A stretch of 64,000 nucleotides of DNA from Streptomyces mangrovisoli (GTDB lineage Bacteria > Actinomycetota > Actinomycetes > Streptomycetales > Streptomycetaceae). The notes beneath the pieces were generated by a model. It searched no databases, was not told where the DNA came from, and worked only from the letters and a program-made list of their open reading frames with translations. Below are positions 52,551 through 61,018 of the stretch, one piece after another. The DNA is taken from positions 62,001-126,000 of the forward strand of contig NZ_LAVA02000083.1 in assembly GCF_000974985.2 (NCBI RefSeq), written 5' to 3'. Both the position numbers and the translations under genes were made by a program. Position 1 is the first letter of the stretch; the number at the start of each line of letters is the position of its first letter.

Positions 52551-53819
52551 GTGACCGACGGCGTGTGGAACGGACTGACGGAGCTGACCGAGGAACTCGC
52601 GGACCTGTACCGCGACCTTCACCAGCACCCGGAACTCTCCCTCCAGGAGCACCGCACCGCGCGCCGCCTGGCCGAGGCGCTCGCGCCCCTCGGCTACGAG
52701 GTCACCGAGCACGTCGGCGGCACCGGAGTGGTGGGTGTGCTGCGCAACGGGGACGGCCCGGTCGTCATGGTGCGCGCCGACATCGACGCCCTGCCCGTCG
52801 CGGAGCAGACCGGCCTGCCCTACGCCAGCACCGCGCGGGCGGTCGACGGGGCGGGCCACGAGGTGCCGGTGATGCATGCCTGCGGCCACGACATGCACGC
52901 CGTCTGCCTGGTCGGCGCCGCCACCGTGCTCGCCCGCGCCACCGACGCCTGGACCGGAACCCTGCTGATCGTGTTCCAGCCCGCCGAGGAACTGGCCCGC
53001 GGCGCGCGGGACATGGTCGAGGACGGCCTGTTCGAGCGGTTCCCCAAGCCGGACGTGGTGCTCGGCCAGCACGTCGGCCCGCTGCCGGCCGGGTTCGTCG
53101 GCCACGCGAGCGGCCCGGTGATGGCCGCCGCGGACAGCGCGGAGATCGTCCTGTACGGCAAGGGCGGACACGGCTCGCGGCCCGAGGCCACCGTGGACCC
53201 GGTGCTGATGGCCGCGCACGTGGTGACCCGCCTCCAGGGCATCGTCGCGCGGGAGGTGCCGCCCGCGGAGGCGGCCGTGGTCACCGTCGGCAAGCTGCAC
53301 GCGGGCACCAAGGACAACATCATCCCCGAGACCGCCGAGCTCGGGGTGAACGTGCGCAGCTACTCCCCGCAGGTGCGCGCCAAGGTCATGGAGGCGATCG
53401 AGCGGGTCGTGCGCGCCGAGTGCGCCGCGAGCGGGGCGCCGAAACAGCCGGAGATCACCTGGCACCAGAGCGTGCCGCTCCTGGTCAGCGACCCGGAGGC
53501 GACCGCCGCGACGGTGGCCGCGTTCACCGGGCACTTCGGGCCGCAGCGGCTGCTGCCGATGCCGCTCGTCTCCGCCAGCGAGGACGTCGGTGTGTTCGGC
53601 GAGGCGGCCGGCGTGCCGACGGTCTTCTGGTTCTGGGGCGGCCTGGACGCCGAGACCACCATCCAGGCGCTGGGCGCCGGACAGCTCGACTCGCTGCCGA
53701 GCAACCACTCGCCGTTCTTCGCCCCGGTCGTCGAGCCCACGCTCACCACGGGAGTGGAGACCCTGGTCGTCGCGGCACGGACGTGGCTGGGGCGGGCGGG
53801 GGGTACGGAGGCGCCGTAG
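52551..53819 (+). CDS. M20D-family amidohydrolase (hippurate hydrolase-like)
   Basis: Peptidase family M20 amidohydrolase of 422 residues. The metal site includes MHACGHDMHAV near residue 105 and QPAEE near residue 145, followed by a dimerisation domain (GKGGHGSRPEATVDPV and KDNIIPETAELGVNVRS). Such enzymes remove N-acyl groups from amino acids (hippurate, indole-acetyl or N-acetyl conjugates). GTG 52551 has AAGAGGAGAC upstream. It is cytoplasmic and a single gene, divergent from the acetate symporter operon; released acid could feed that transporter's pathway (speculative). Confidence 0.92.
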   Translation: MTDGVWNGLTELTEELADLYRDLHQHPELSLQEHRTARRLAEALAPLGYEVTEHVGGTGVVGVLRNGDGPVVMVRADIDALPVAEQTGLPYASTARAVDGAGHEVPVMHACGHDMHAVCLVGAATVLARATDAWTGTLLIVFQPAEELARGARDMVEDGLFERFPKPDVVLGQHVGPLPAGFVGHASGPVMAAADSAEIVLYGKGGHGSRPEATVDPVLMAAHVVTRLQGIVAREVPPAEAAVVTVGKLHAGTKDNIIPETAELGVNVRSYSPQVRAKVMEAIERVVRAECAASGAPKQPEITWHQSVPLLVSDPEATAATVAAFTGHFGPQRLLPMPLVSASEDVGVFGEAAGVPTVFWFWGGLDAETTIQALGAGQLDSLPSNHSPFFAPVVEPTLTTGVETLVVAARTWLGRAGGTEAP

Positions 53820-54159
53820 CCGGGGCCCCGCACGCCCGGCGGGGCTACCGAGGCTTCGTAGCAGGTGCGTCGTACGCCGCGTCATGGGCGGGGGCCGGGG
53901 CGACACGCCCCAGGGGCGCGGGGAACTGCGCGCTCAGCCCCCACCATGCCGCAGCCGCGGGCGCCGCGACATGCCCCGGTGCGGGCGCGGCGCCTCACGC
54001 CCCGCCCCGCGAGGGGGAGGGCGCGTGGCTCGCTCCGGTGGATGGCGTACCGGGCCGGAGGCCGGAGGCCGCGATTCGCCCGTCAGGAGTCCGTCCGCTC
54101 GCGGGGCGCGGGCCGGGAACGGACGATGAGGGCACGCTCCCGAGCCGAAGGACGACCTC
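53820..54159. repeat. Intergenic region with common Streptomyces dispersed repeat
   Basis: This 340-base gap has no gene. Around 53909-53945 it contains the segment GGGGCGCGGGGAACTGCGCG, which I know as a very frequent dispersed element in Streptomyces intergenic regions. It forms a GCGC-loop-GCGC hairpin. Several overlapping GC palindromes follow to about 54010. The lipoprotein promoter should lie between 54060 and 54150. Confidence 0.55.
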
Positions 54160-54783
54160 ATGACCTCCCCCCACCGCCCCGCCGGGCCACGTACCCGTCT
54201 GCTGGTGACGGCCGTCGTCACCGGCACCCTGGCCGCCGGGGTGCTCGCGGGTTGCAGTGACAACTCCGACTCCGGTTCCTCCGCGAGCAAGACGCCCTCC
54301 GCGCCGGAGACGGGGTCCTTCACCGGCTCGACCCCGTCCGCGGTCAAGTCGTCGGCCTCCGCGGCCCTCTCCTCCGCACGTGCGTCGGCCTCCTCGGCGG
54401 CCTCGTCCCTGTCCGCGCGGGCCTCCGAGTTCGAGGCGTCGGTCGACGCGGAGACCGGCCGCAGGGCGGAGACGGCCCAGAACGAGCTCAAGGGCGTGTC
54501 CGGAGGGGGCAACGCCAAGTCGGACGTCAGCATGAAGGGGCTCAACAACTCGACGACGGGAGGCGTCCTCGCCGTCCTCGTCACCATCACGAACACCACG
54601 GACAAGAAGGCGTCCTACGCCGTCCAGATCGACTTCGAGAACGACCAGGGCAAGGTCGTCGAGACCCGCTACACCGGCGCGGAGAACCTCGAACCCGGCA
54701 AGAAGGCACAGCCGATCGTCTTCAGCCGGCAGCCCTCGGAGCCGAGGCTGACGGCGCACCTGGCGAAGGCCCAGCGCTACTGA
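54160..54783 (+). CDS. Secreted lipoprotein with FxLYD-like domain
   Basis: Lipoprotein of 207 residues. A signal peptide ends in the lipobox LAGC near residue 31. A Ser/Ala-rich linker (about 35-95) follows, predicted as a flexible wall-spanning stalk. The C-terminal domain, with VLVTITNTTDKKASYAVQIDFEND and RYTGAENLEPGKKAQ, is an FxLYD-like beta-sandwich. These proteins occur on actinomycete surfaces and their function is unknown. ATG 54160 follows AAGGACGACCTC. It is a single gene. Confidence 0.85.
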   Translation: MTSPHRPAGPRTRLLVTAVVTGTLAAGVLAGCSDNSDSGSSASKTPSAPETGSFTGSTPSAVKSSASAALSSARASASSAASSLSARASEFEASVDAETGRRAETAQNELKGVSGGGNAKSDVSMKGLNNSTTGGVLAVLVTITNTTDKKASYAVQIDFENDQGKVVETRYTGAENLEPGKKAQPIVFSRQPSEPRLTAHLAKAQRY

Positions 54784-55640
54784 CCGCCTCCCGTTCGGAG
54801 AAACCCCTCCCGCCACCGCCCCCGCCGACCGCACGCCCCTCGCCGTGGACCGCTCGCGTCAACTGCGGTTCCTGATCCGGGCGTACCGGGCGGGCCGCGG
54901 TGTGCTCAGGGTCTCTTACGCGCTGCTGCCGCTCGTACCCGGGCGGCACAGTCGTACGAACACCGCCTCGCCCCGGGCGCGTTGCGCCCGGTGGTCCGGC
55001 CCGATCCGCAGCGGGCGGCGGTCCTGGCCCCGTCCGGTGGTGCCGGCAGCCCGAGCGCCGGCCGCGGACGCGGCCCCCACTGCTGCCCGAACTCGCCCAT
55101 GGACGGCACGGCGACCCGGTCGGCACGCGCCTCCTCCAGGCCTGCCCGAGCGACGTCCGGTCCCTGGTGCCCGTGCAGACGGCGCCGGTCGTCGCCCCGG
55201 CGCTGAACGTCTGGGCGCCGCTCGCGGGATGCGCGGCCGCGTCGACCGCGGGTGCCTCCGGCTTGCCGCGCTCGCCTCCGCCTCCCATCTTCCCGGGCCG
55301 CGCAGCCCGTTGCCGCGGGCCGTCGTGCCGATGGCGCTGTTCTGCCTGGTGGCCGCCGTCCTCGGGGTCGCGGAGCTGGTCGGAGCCGTAGCGGTCGCCT
55401 CCTGACGTCGTACCGGGTCCTGATGATTTCGAACGGATCTCCCCCCGGACCCGTATTGATCCTCGGCGCGGCACTTCCTCTATCCCCACCGTTCGCGTCT
55501 GGCAAGTTCGGCTCACTCGAAAGGATGCAAGAGACAACCGACTTCTGTTCTAAGCCTCCGAAAGGCGTACGGTCATATGCCGATTGACTACGAAGAAGTT
55601 CAACCTCCCGAGCGGATCGACAGAAAGGACGGCACCGCGG
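54784..55640. other. Gene-poor region with an eroded ORF
   Basis: This 857-base region before the WblA-like gene contains an eroded ORF (54842-55405). The last 235 bases are less GC-rich and should hold the wbl promoter. Candidate elements there include TTGATC near 55457 and AT-rich steps near 55540-55580, but I cannot fix a promoter. No RNA gene was recognised. Confidence 0.4.
54842..55405 (+). pseudogene. Frameshifted membrane-protein-like ORF
   Basis: High third-position GC switches frame along this stretch. One frame gives RQLRFLIRAYRAGRGVL near the start. A second gives SYEHRLAPGALRPVVRPDPQ near 54950-55030. A third gives LLPELAHGRHGDPVGTRLL near 55080-55150. The first frame returns with a hydrophobic end (MALFCLVAAVLGVAELVGAV). 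This pattern fits a gene broken by at least two frameshifts, or sequencing errors. The family is not recognised. Confidence 0.35.
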
Positions 55641-55952
55641 ATGGCGAGCGCCGACTGGAGCGAACGAGGACTGTGCCGGTCTGTGGACCCTGACGAGCTG
55701 TTCGTCGAGGGAGCCGCGCAGAACCGCGCGAAGGCGCTGTGCTCCGGCTGCGTTGTCCGGACCGAGTGCCTCGCGTACGCCCTGGACCAACGCATCGAGC
55801 ACGGCGTGTGGGGCGGCATGACCGAACGCGAACGCCGGGCCCTGCTGCGCCGCAGACCGACCGTGACCTCGTGGTCGAATTTGTTGCAAACGGCGCGCCT
55901 GGAGCACCAACGGGGCCGCGGCCTGCCGATGGCCCGGTCGGCGGCGAGCTGA
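55641..55952 (+). CDS. WhiB-like transcription factor, WblA-like
   Basis: Iron-sulfur WhiB-family regulator of 103 residues. The four cluster ligands are Cys12, Cys34, Cys37 and Cys43 (CxxC spacing LCSGC). The GVWGG turn and the MTERERRALLRRRP basic region follow. The segment DELFVEGAAQNRAKALCSGC and the RRRPTVTSW region are close to WblA, a global repressor of antibiotic production and driver of sporulation. ATG 55641 aligns with the WblA N-terminus; an in-frame TTG at 55584 would add 19 residues. The tail differs from WblA, so a paralogue is as likely as WblA itself. Confidence 0.9.
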   Translation: MASADWSERGLCRSVDPDELFVEGAAQNRAKALCSGCVVRTECLAYALDQRIEHGVWGGMTERERRALLRRRPTVTSWSNLLQTARLEHQRGRGLPMARSAAS

Positions 55953-56733
55953 TACGGCCTCCCGGACAGGCGGTGCTCCGGGCGCTCTGAGGGCGTTCCA
56001 CCCGCCTGGACAGGCAACCACACGGGCCGCGGCACCTGGGGCCGCGGCCGCCCGATCCCTGCGGCGAGTCCGCAGCGCGCCGCCCGGCCCACACACCCGC
56101 CCGCCGCGCCGTGACCGCACCGGCCCGGCTGACCCGCGATGATGGGCGGGAGCAAGCGCGAGGCAGCAGGCCGGCTCCGCCGCGCGCCGTGCACCTTCCG
56201 GCGCCTTCGCTCCGCGCCGCTCCGCCCCGTATCGCGCCGCTCCGCGCACCTTCCGGCGGGCCGCCCTGCCGCGTATCGCGCACCCTCCAGCGCCTGCGCG
56301 CCGCCCCGTGCGGGGCTGCTCCCTCCGGCGCCTTCCGGCCGTCCCGGACGAGGTCGCTTCTTTCGCGTGCGTCCCGCGGCCCATCCGGTACGACCTGTTG
56401 ACTCCGGTGTAGGACCCATGATTTCTTCCTGATGTTCGTTGATTCCCGTTGGTTCGCGGTCGCTTGAGCGAGTGATTTTGTTGATGTCTTCGCGTTCTCC
56501 GTCCCTCCAGCGGCGTTTCGCACCGAAGAACACCTGAACCCCCCGTGCGGGCCCCGCCCGGCCCGCACGGCGATCGGCAGCACAGCACCTCGCCCCACCC
56601 GCACGGATCCGGCCACCTCCGGCGCGCCCCCTCGCGCCGGCGTCGCGCCGCCCCGGTGGCCGCCCCCTCGGCCGCCGCGTCCCCCAGCAGGGCGACGCCC
56701 GCCGGATCCGCCGAACTCCGAGGAGAGCCGCCC
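55953..56733. other. Long non-coding region with low-complexity tract and AT-richer promoter segment
   Basis: This 781-base gap lies before the GH35 gene. Between 56190 and 56340 it holds an imperfect GCTCCGCGC / CACCTTCCGGCG / GTATCGCGC low-complexity tract that opens long frames on both strands. The 56410-56500 segment is conspicuously AT-richer, with repeated GTTGAT-like words and a TCGCT-TG-AGCGA palindrome (56460-56471). It probably carries the GH35 operator. I see no supportable gene. Confidence 0.5.
56418..56488 (+). promoter_or_regulatory. Probable sugar-regulator binding region upstream of GH35 gene
   Basis: GTTGAT-type words occur at 56438-56443 (CGTTGATT), 56448 (CGTTGGTT) and 56480 (TTGTTGATG), flanking the palindrome TCGCTTGAGCGA (56460-56471). 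The segment is AT-rich against its surroundings and about 250 bases upstream of the GH35 start. DeoR- or LacI-type control is plausible; this is inference. Confidence 0.35.
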
Positions 56734-59706
56734 GTGAAACTGTCCCGTCGTGCCTTCACCACCCTCACCGGAGCGGCGGCCCTGACCGCCGCCCTGCCCG
56801 CCACCACCGCCCGTGCCGCGGTCGCCGACGACGACGGCGGCGGTGGAGCGGCCGCACCGCGCACGGTCGGCTTCGACCGCTACTCGCTCCTCGTCGACGG
56901 CGGCCGCGTGCCGCTGTGGTCGGGCGAGGTGCACCCCTTCCGCCTGCCCAGCCCCTCCCTCTGGCGCGACGTCCTGGAGAAGATGCGGGCGAGCGGCTAC
57001 AACTCCGTGTCCGTGTACGCCTCCTGGGCCTACCACTCGCCCGCACCCGGGCAGTACGACTTCAAGGGCGTCCGCGACCTCGGCCGCTTCCTCGACATGG
57101 CCGCCGACGCAGGCCTCTACGTCATCGCGAGACCCGGCCCCTACATCAACGGCGAGACGGACGCGGGCGGTTTCCCCGGCTGGCTCACCACCACGGCGGG
57201 GCGCGCCCGCACCAGCGACCCCACCTACATGGCGTACGCCGACGAATGGCTCACCGCCGTCGACGCGGTCATCGCGCCCCGCCAGCACACCACCGGCGGC
57301 GGCACGGTCGTGCTCTACCAGCTGGAGAACGAGTACGCCTCCTACGTCACCAGCGCCACCGGCCGCGACTACATGGCCCACCTCTACGCCAAGGTCCGCG
57401 CCGACGGCATCGACGTGCCGCTGTTCCACAACGACAAGGGCCGCAACGGCTACTGGACCCCCGGCGCCTTCGACACGGGCGGCGAGGAAGGGCGTTACCT
57501 GTACGCGTTCGACGGCTACCCCTCGGCGAGCGGCAACCCGCCGGACTGGGGCTACTTCGGCACCGGAGGCGCCACCGGCGGCTCCACCGCCAGCCCCGAA
57601 ACCCCGGGCTTCATGGCCGAGTTCGCGGGCGGCTGGTTCGACTGCTGGGGCGGCGCCGAGTTCGCGGGCGCCGGGTACGCGGGGTCGAGAGCGGAGCGCA
57701 ACGCCGCGTACGAACGGCGCTTCTACCTCACCAACCTGGCCAACGGCATCAAGATCCACAACGTCTACATGACGTTCGGCGGCACCTCCTGGGGCTGGCT
57801 CGCCGCCCCCGTCGTGTACACCTCCTACGACTACGGCGCCGCCATCGACGAGGCCCGCAACCTCACCGCCAAGATCCCCCCGATGAAGCAGGTGGGCGCC
57901 CTGCTGGAGTCCTTCCCCGACCTCGCGCAGCTGGACCGGGCCACCGACACCGCCGCGAGCAGCACGGACGTCCGCGTCTACCACCTCACCAACCCCGAGC
58001 GCGGCTCCCACCTGTACTTCCTGCGCAACGACACCGCCCACGACGCCCCGTGCACGCTCACCGTGGAGACCGCGGCCGGACCCGTCACCGTCCCGGCCGG
58101 GGGCGGCCGGCTCACCGTCGCCGCCAAGGACATGAAGGTGCTGGCCACCAACCTCTCCCTCGGACGCCGCGCGGTGCTCCACACCACCGCCCAGCCCATG
58201 TGGCGGGCCGGCGGCGCGAGCGGGGACCTCGCCCTCTTCACCGGCCGCCCCGGCGACGCCGTCGAGATCGTCCTCGTCAGCCACCGGCGCCCGGTCGTCC
58301 GCACCACCGCCGGGACCGCGGAATCCGTGTACGACGCCGACGCGGGCACCCTGCGCGTCAACGCCGTGCTCGACGGGCTCACCTGCGTGCGCGTCGAGGG
58401 CGGCGACACCGCCGTACCGCAGACCCTGCTGCTCGCCGACGACACCGAGGCCGCCGCACTGTGGCCGCGCACCACCACCGAAGGCGCCGCCGTCCTGGTC
58501 CGCGGCCCCGCGCTGGTGCGTGACGCCCGCGTCGACGGGCCGACCGTCCACCTCACCGGCGACACCGACGCCCCCGCCGACCTCGAGGTGTGGGCCACCG
58601 GCCCGATCCGCGCCGTGCGCTGGAACGGCCGCGCCGTGCCGGTGAAGGCCACCGCCTCCGGCAGTCTCGCCGCCCGCAGCCAACTCGCGGGCCCGGCCGA
58701 CGTGTCACTGCCCGAGCTCACCGGGTGGCGCTACGCCCCCGAGAACCCGGAATCGGCACCCGAGTTCGACGACAGCGCATGGAGCACCTGCGACCTGACC
58801 ACCACCCACAGCACCACCAAGCTGCCCGCCGGACAGCCCGCGGTGCTCTTCGCCGACGACTACGGCTTCCACTACGGCGACGTCTGGTACCGCTCCACGG
58901 TCACCGACACCACCGACGCGCAGACCCTCTCCCTGTCCTACCAGGCCGGCACCCTGGGCGTCCTCATGGCCTGGTGGGACGGCCGTCCGCTCGGCACGCA
59001 CCGGCTGCCGGTGCCCACCAAGGCCCAGGCCACGACCGCCACATGGTCCGGCACGGCCACCTTCGCCGTCCCCGCCGACCTGCGCGGCGACGGCCCGCAC
59101 ACCGTGGCCGTCCTCGTCCGCCGCATGGCGCACGAGGAGGACGGCGGCGCCAACGACGCCTTCAAGTCCGCCCGCGGCCTCACCGCCGCCACCCTCGACG
59201 GCACACCGCTGACCTGGCGCGTCCAGGGCGCGACCGCGGCCGACCCGGTGCGCGGACCGCTCAACACCGGTGGCCTGTACGGCGAACGCACCGGCTGGCA
59301 CCTGCCCGGCTTCCCCGACGGGAAGTGGGCCGCGGTGGAACTGCCGTACACCGACACCCGGCAGGGCGTCAGCTGGTACCGCACCGACTTCCACCTGTCC
59401 GTGCACCCCGGGACCGACGCCTCGATCGGGCTCACCTTCGAGGACGACCCCGCCCGCCCCTATCGCGTGCTCGTCTACCTCAACGGCTGGAACCTCGGCC
59501 AGTACGTCAACGACGTGGGCCCGCAGCACACGTTCGTGCTGCCCAACGGCATCCTCGACACGCGCGGCCGCAACACCCTCGCCCTCGCGGTCCTCTCCGA
59601 CGGCACCGGCCCCGCCGGTCCGCCGCAGCCCGCGCTGACCCTGCTCGGCGCCGCGGCCGGCGGGGTCCCGGTGGAGAAGGTCGGCTCACCGGCGTACCGG
59701 CCGTAG
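56734..59706 (+). CDS. Secreted beta-galactosidase, GH35
   Basis: Glycoside hydrolase family 35 enzyme of 990 residues. A twin-arginine signal (SRRAFTTLTGAAALTAALP) ends near ARA at about residue 28, so it is exported folded by Tat. The catalytic TIM barrel carries the acid/base Glu in YQLENEYASY (about residue 200) and the nucleophile Glu in GFMAEFAGGWFDCWGG (about 300). Beta-sandwich domains follow, the last with YNGWNLGQYVND-like LNGWNLGQY typical of GH35. GTG 56734 follows GAGGAGAG. It cleaves terminal beta-galactose from plant polysaccharides or galactosides outside the cell. Confidence 0.94.
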   Translation: MKLSRRAFTTLTGAAALTAALPATTARAAVADDDGGGGAAAPRTVGFDRYSLLVDGGRVPLWSGEVHPFRLPSPSLWRDVLEKMRASGYNSVSVYASWAYHSPAPGQYDFKGVRDLGRFLDMAADAGLYVIARPGPYINGETDAGGFPGWLTTTAGRARTSDPTYMAYADEWLTAVDAVIAPRQHTTGGGTVVLYQLENEYASYVTSATGRDYMAHLYAKVRADGIDVPLFHNDKGRNGYWTPGAFDTGGEEGRYLYAFDGYPSASGNPPDWGYFGTGGATGGSTASPETPGFMAEFAGGWFDCWGGAEFAGAGYAGSRAERNAAYERRFYLTNLANGIKIHNVYMTFGGTSWGWLAAPVVYTSYDYGAAIDEARNLTAKIPPMKQVGALLESFPDLAQLDRATDTAASSTDVRVYHLTNPERGSHLYFLRNDTAHDAPCTLTVETAAGPVTVPAGGGRLTVAAKDMKVLATNLSLGRRAVLHTTAQPMWRAGGASGDLALFTGRPGDAVEIVLVSHRRPVVRTTAGTAESVYDADAGTLRVNAVLDGLTCVRVEGGDTAVPQTLLLADDTEAAALWPRTTTEGAAVLVRGPALVRDARVDGPTVHLTGDTDAPADLEVWATGPIRAVRWNGRAVPVKATASGSLAARSQLAGPADVSLPELTGWRYAPENPESAPEFDDSAWSTCDLTTTHSTTKLPAGQPAVLFADDYGFHYGDVWYRSTVTDTTDAQTLSLSYQAGTLGVLMAWWDGRPLGTHRLPVPTKAQATTATWSGTATFAVPADLRGDGPHTVAVLVRRMAHEEDGGANDAFKSARGLTAATLDGTPLTWRVQGATAADPVRGPLNTGGLYGERTGWHLPGFPDGKWAAVELPYTDTRQGVSWYRTDFHLSVHPGTDASIGLTFEDDPARPYRVLVYLNGWNLGQYVNDVGPQHTFVLPNGILDTRGRNTLALAVLSDGTGPAGPPQPALTLLGAAAGGVPVEKVGSPAYRP

Positions 59707-59831
59707 GCGAAGTGGCCGGGGCGGGGCGGGCGTTGCGCCTGCCTCGTCCCGTGCCGCGGGCGCGCCCGGGTGCAACGGTGATGCAACGTGGGGCGCGGGA
59801 GACTGGAGTCCTTGAACGGCGCTGCCGTTCA

Positions 59832-59881
59832 GGGGATGCGGCCGGCCCTGTCTGTCGGCGGTACAGAGCCGGCCGCACCCC
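59832..59881. terminator. Bidirectional terminator after GH35 gene
   Basis: GGGG-a-TGCGGCCGGC (59832-59846) pairs with GCCGGCCGCA-CCCC (59868-59881), a 14-base stem with one bulge, between convergent genes. Confidence 0.7.
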
Positions 59882-59911
59882 GAGACCCGTGACGCGACGC
59901 CCCCGGCGGCG

Positions 59912-60775
59912 TCAGCCCTTGTCCCCCTGCTCCGCGGACGCCGACGCGATGGCCTCGGCCGGCTCGGTGGCGGCGGCCGCCTCCGGCGCCGTGTAATACA
60001 CCGACGAGCCCTGCTTGTTGCGGTGCGCCTGGGCCTTCGCCACCAGCGCCTCGAGGGTGTTGCGCACCACGGTCGTCTTGATGGTGCGCTCGGGGTGCTG
60101 CACGCTCAGGCCGGTGGTGATCTCGGCGGCGGAGAGCGGCTGGCGCTGCCCGGTCACGTAGGCCCGCACCAGGTCCACGAGCGCGGGGGCGGAATGCTTG
60201 ACGCCGGTCTTCGTGACGGCCGCGTCGGTGGTGGCCGCCTTCGTCGTGCCCGCCTTCGTGGTGCCCGCCTTCGTGGTGCCCGCCTTGGTGGTGGCTGCCT
60301 TGGTGGTGGTCTTCGTGGTCGCGGTGCCGGTGCTCGCGGCCTTCGTACGGGGCTCCTTGCGGGCCGGCTTCGAGGACTGTTCGGCCTTGGCCGCGCGGGC
60401 TGAGCCCTTGCGGCCCGCGCTCTTCCTGCGCGGGGCGGGCACGACGGCCGCTTGTTCGTCCGCCGCGGCGGGCGCGTCGGCGGACGGCGCGACGGCGGAC
60501 TCGTCCACCGGCGCGCTCGGGCGCTCGTCCACCGGCGCGATGGGGGACTCGTCCACGGGCGGGACGGGGGAGTCCGGCTCCGCCGAAGCCCCCAGTGCCT
60601 GCTGGATGTTCACGAGCACGGTGTGGTCCTGCTGGAGCACCGCCAACTCACGCTGAAGAAGCTCCAGTTCGCCGGTGATGCGGTCCTGCTCCTTGAGGTT
60701 CCGTTCGAGGTCACCGGCCACCTGCGTGCTGTACTGCGAGGCCAAGCCGGTAGCTGCGGCAGTGGTTTCGGACAT
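59912..60775 (-). CDS. Coiled-coil, Lys/Ala-repeat, winged-helix DNA-associated protein
   Basis: Protein of 287 residues with four parts. Residues 25-60 are a coiled coil (LERNLKEQDRITGELELLQRELAVLQQ). Residues 65-110 form an acidic Pro/Asp/Glu stretch with repeated PVDESP/APVDE units. Residues 115-195 are a very basic histone H1-like region with TTKAG pentapeptide repeats. Residues 205-270 resemble a winged helix (LVDLVRAYVTGQRQPLSAAEITTGL, TVVRNTLEALVAKAQAHR). The layout suggests an oligomeric nucleoid-associated or regulatory protein. I do not recognise a named family. ATG 60775; a small upstream ORF ends just before it. Confidence 0.78.
   Translation of the reverse strand: MSETTAAATGLASQYSTQVAGDLERNLKEQDRITGELELLQRELAVLQQDHTVLVNIQQALGASAEPDSPVPPVDESPIAPVDERPSAPVDESAVAPSADAPAAADEQAAVVPAPRRKSAGRKGSARAAKAEQSSKPARKEPRTKAASTGTATTKTTTKAATTKAGTTKAGTTKAGTTKAATTDAAVTKTGVKHSAPALVDLVRAYVTGQRQPLSAAEITTGLSVQHPERTIKTTVVRNTLEALVAKAQAHRNKQGSSVYYTAPEAAAATEPAEAIASASAEQGDKG
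60240..60314 (-). repeat. 15-bp tandem repeats encoding TTKAG units
   Basis: Five 15-base units (60240, 60255, 60270, 60285, 60300; two identical) encode the Thr-Thr-Lys-Ala-Gly-type repeats of the basic region, a likely site of copy-number variation. Confidence 0.75.
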
Positions 60776-60780
60776 GATGC

Positions 60781-60846
60781 TCACACCCTTCCTGGGCGCC
60801 GTTGCCGCGGGCGCCGAGCTCGCGGCGTGTGCGAAGTCCAACGCAT
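60781..60846 (-). CDS. Possible 21-residue leader peptide
   Basis: ATG 60846 has AGGAG nine bases upstream. The ORF encodes an Arg/Pro-rich peptide (MRWTSHTPRARRPRQRRPGRV). Its TGA stop lies six bases before the ATG of the winged-helix gene and overlaps that gene's Shine-Dalgarno region. It could serve translational coupling or arginine/proline-dependent attenuation. Chance cannot be excluded. Confidence 0.3.
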   Translation of the reverse strand: MRWTSHTPRARRPRQRRPGRV

Positions 60847-60921
60847 GCGCTGTTTCTCCTGGTGTCCATGAGCAGGAGCGGTAACTGCTGCACAGATGCG
60901 TTGTAGCGATAGTACGGACGA

Positions 60922-60938
60922 GCAACGCGAAGTGTTGC
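60922..60938. promoter_or_regulatory. GCAAC/GTTGC inverted repeat in leader/promoter region
   Basis: GCAAC (60922-60926) and GTTGC (60934-60938) are inverted. Further GCAAC/GTTGT words lie nearby (60897, 60962). It is a candidate operator in the promoter of the winged-helix gene. Confidence 0.3.
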
Positions 60939-61018
60939 GCTGTCTGGCCGAAATGCACCGCAACTGCACTGACTTGGGTGACGCGCCCGGGGAACCGGAC
61001 GTGGCTCGGGCGCGGTGC

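Noticed and set aside
54160..60775. A biosynthetic gene cluster around the wbl and glycosidase genes
   Set aside because: No synthase, NRPS, terpene or RiPP core genes; genes are unrelated single units.
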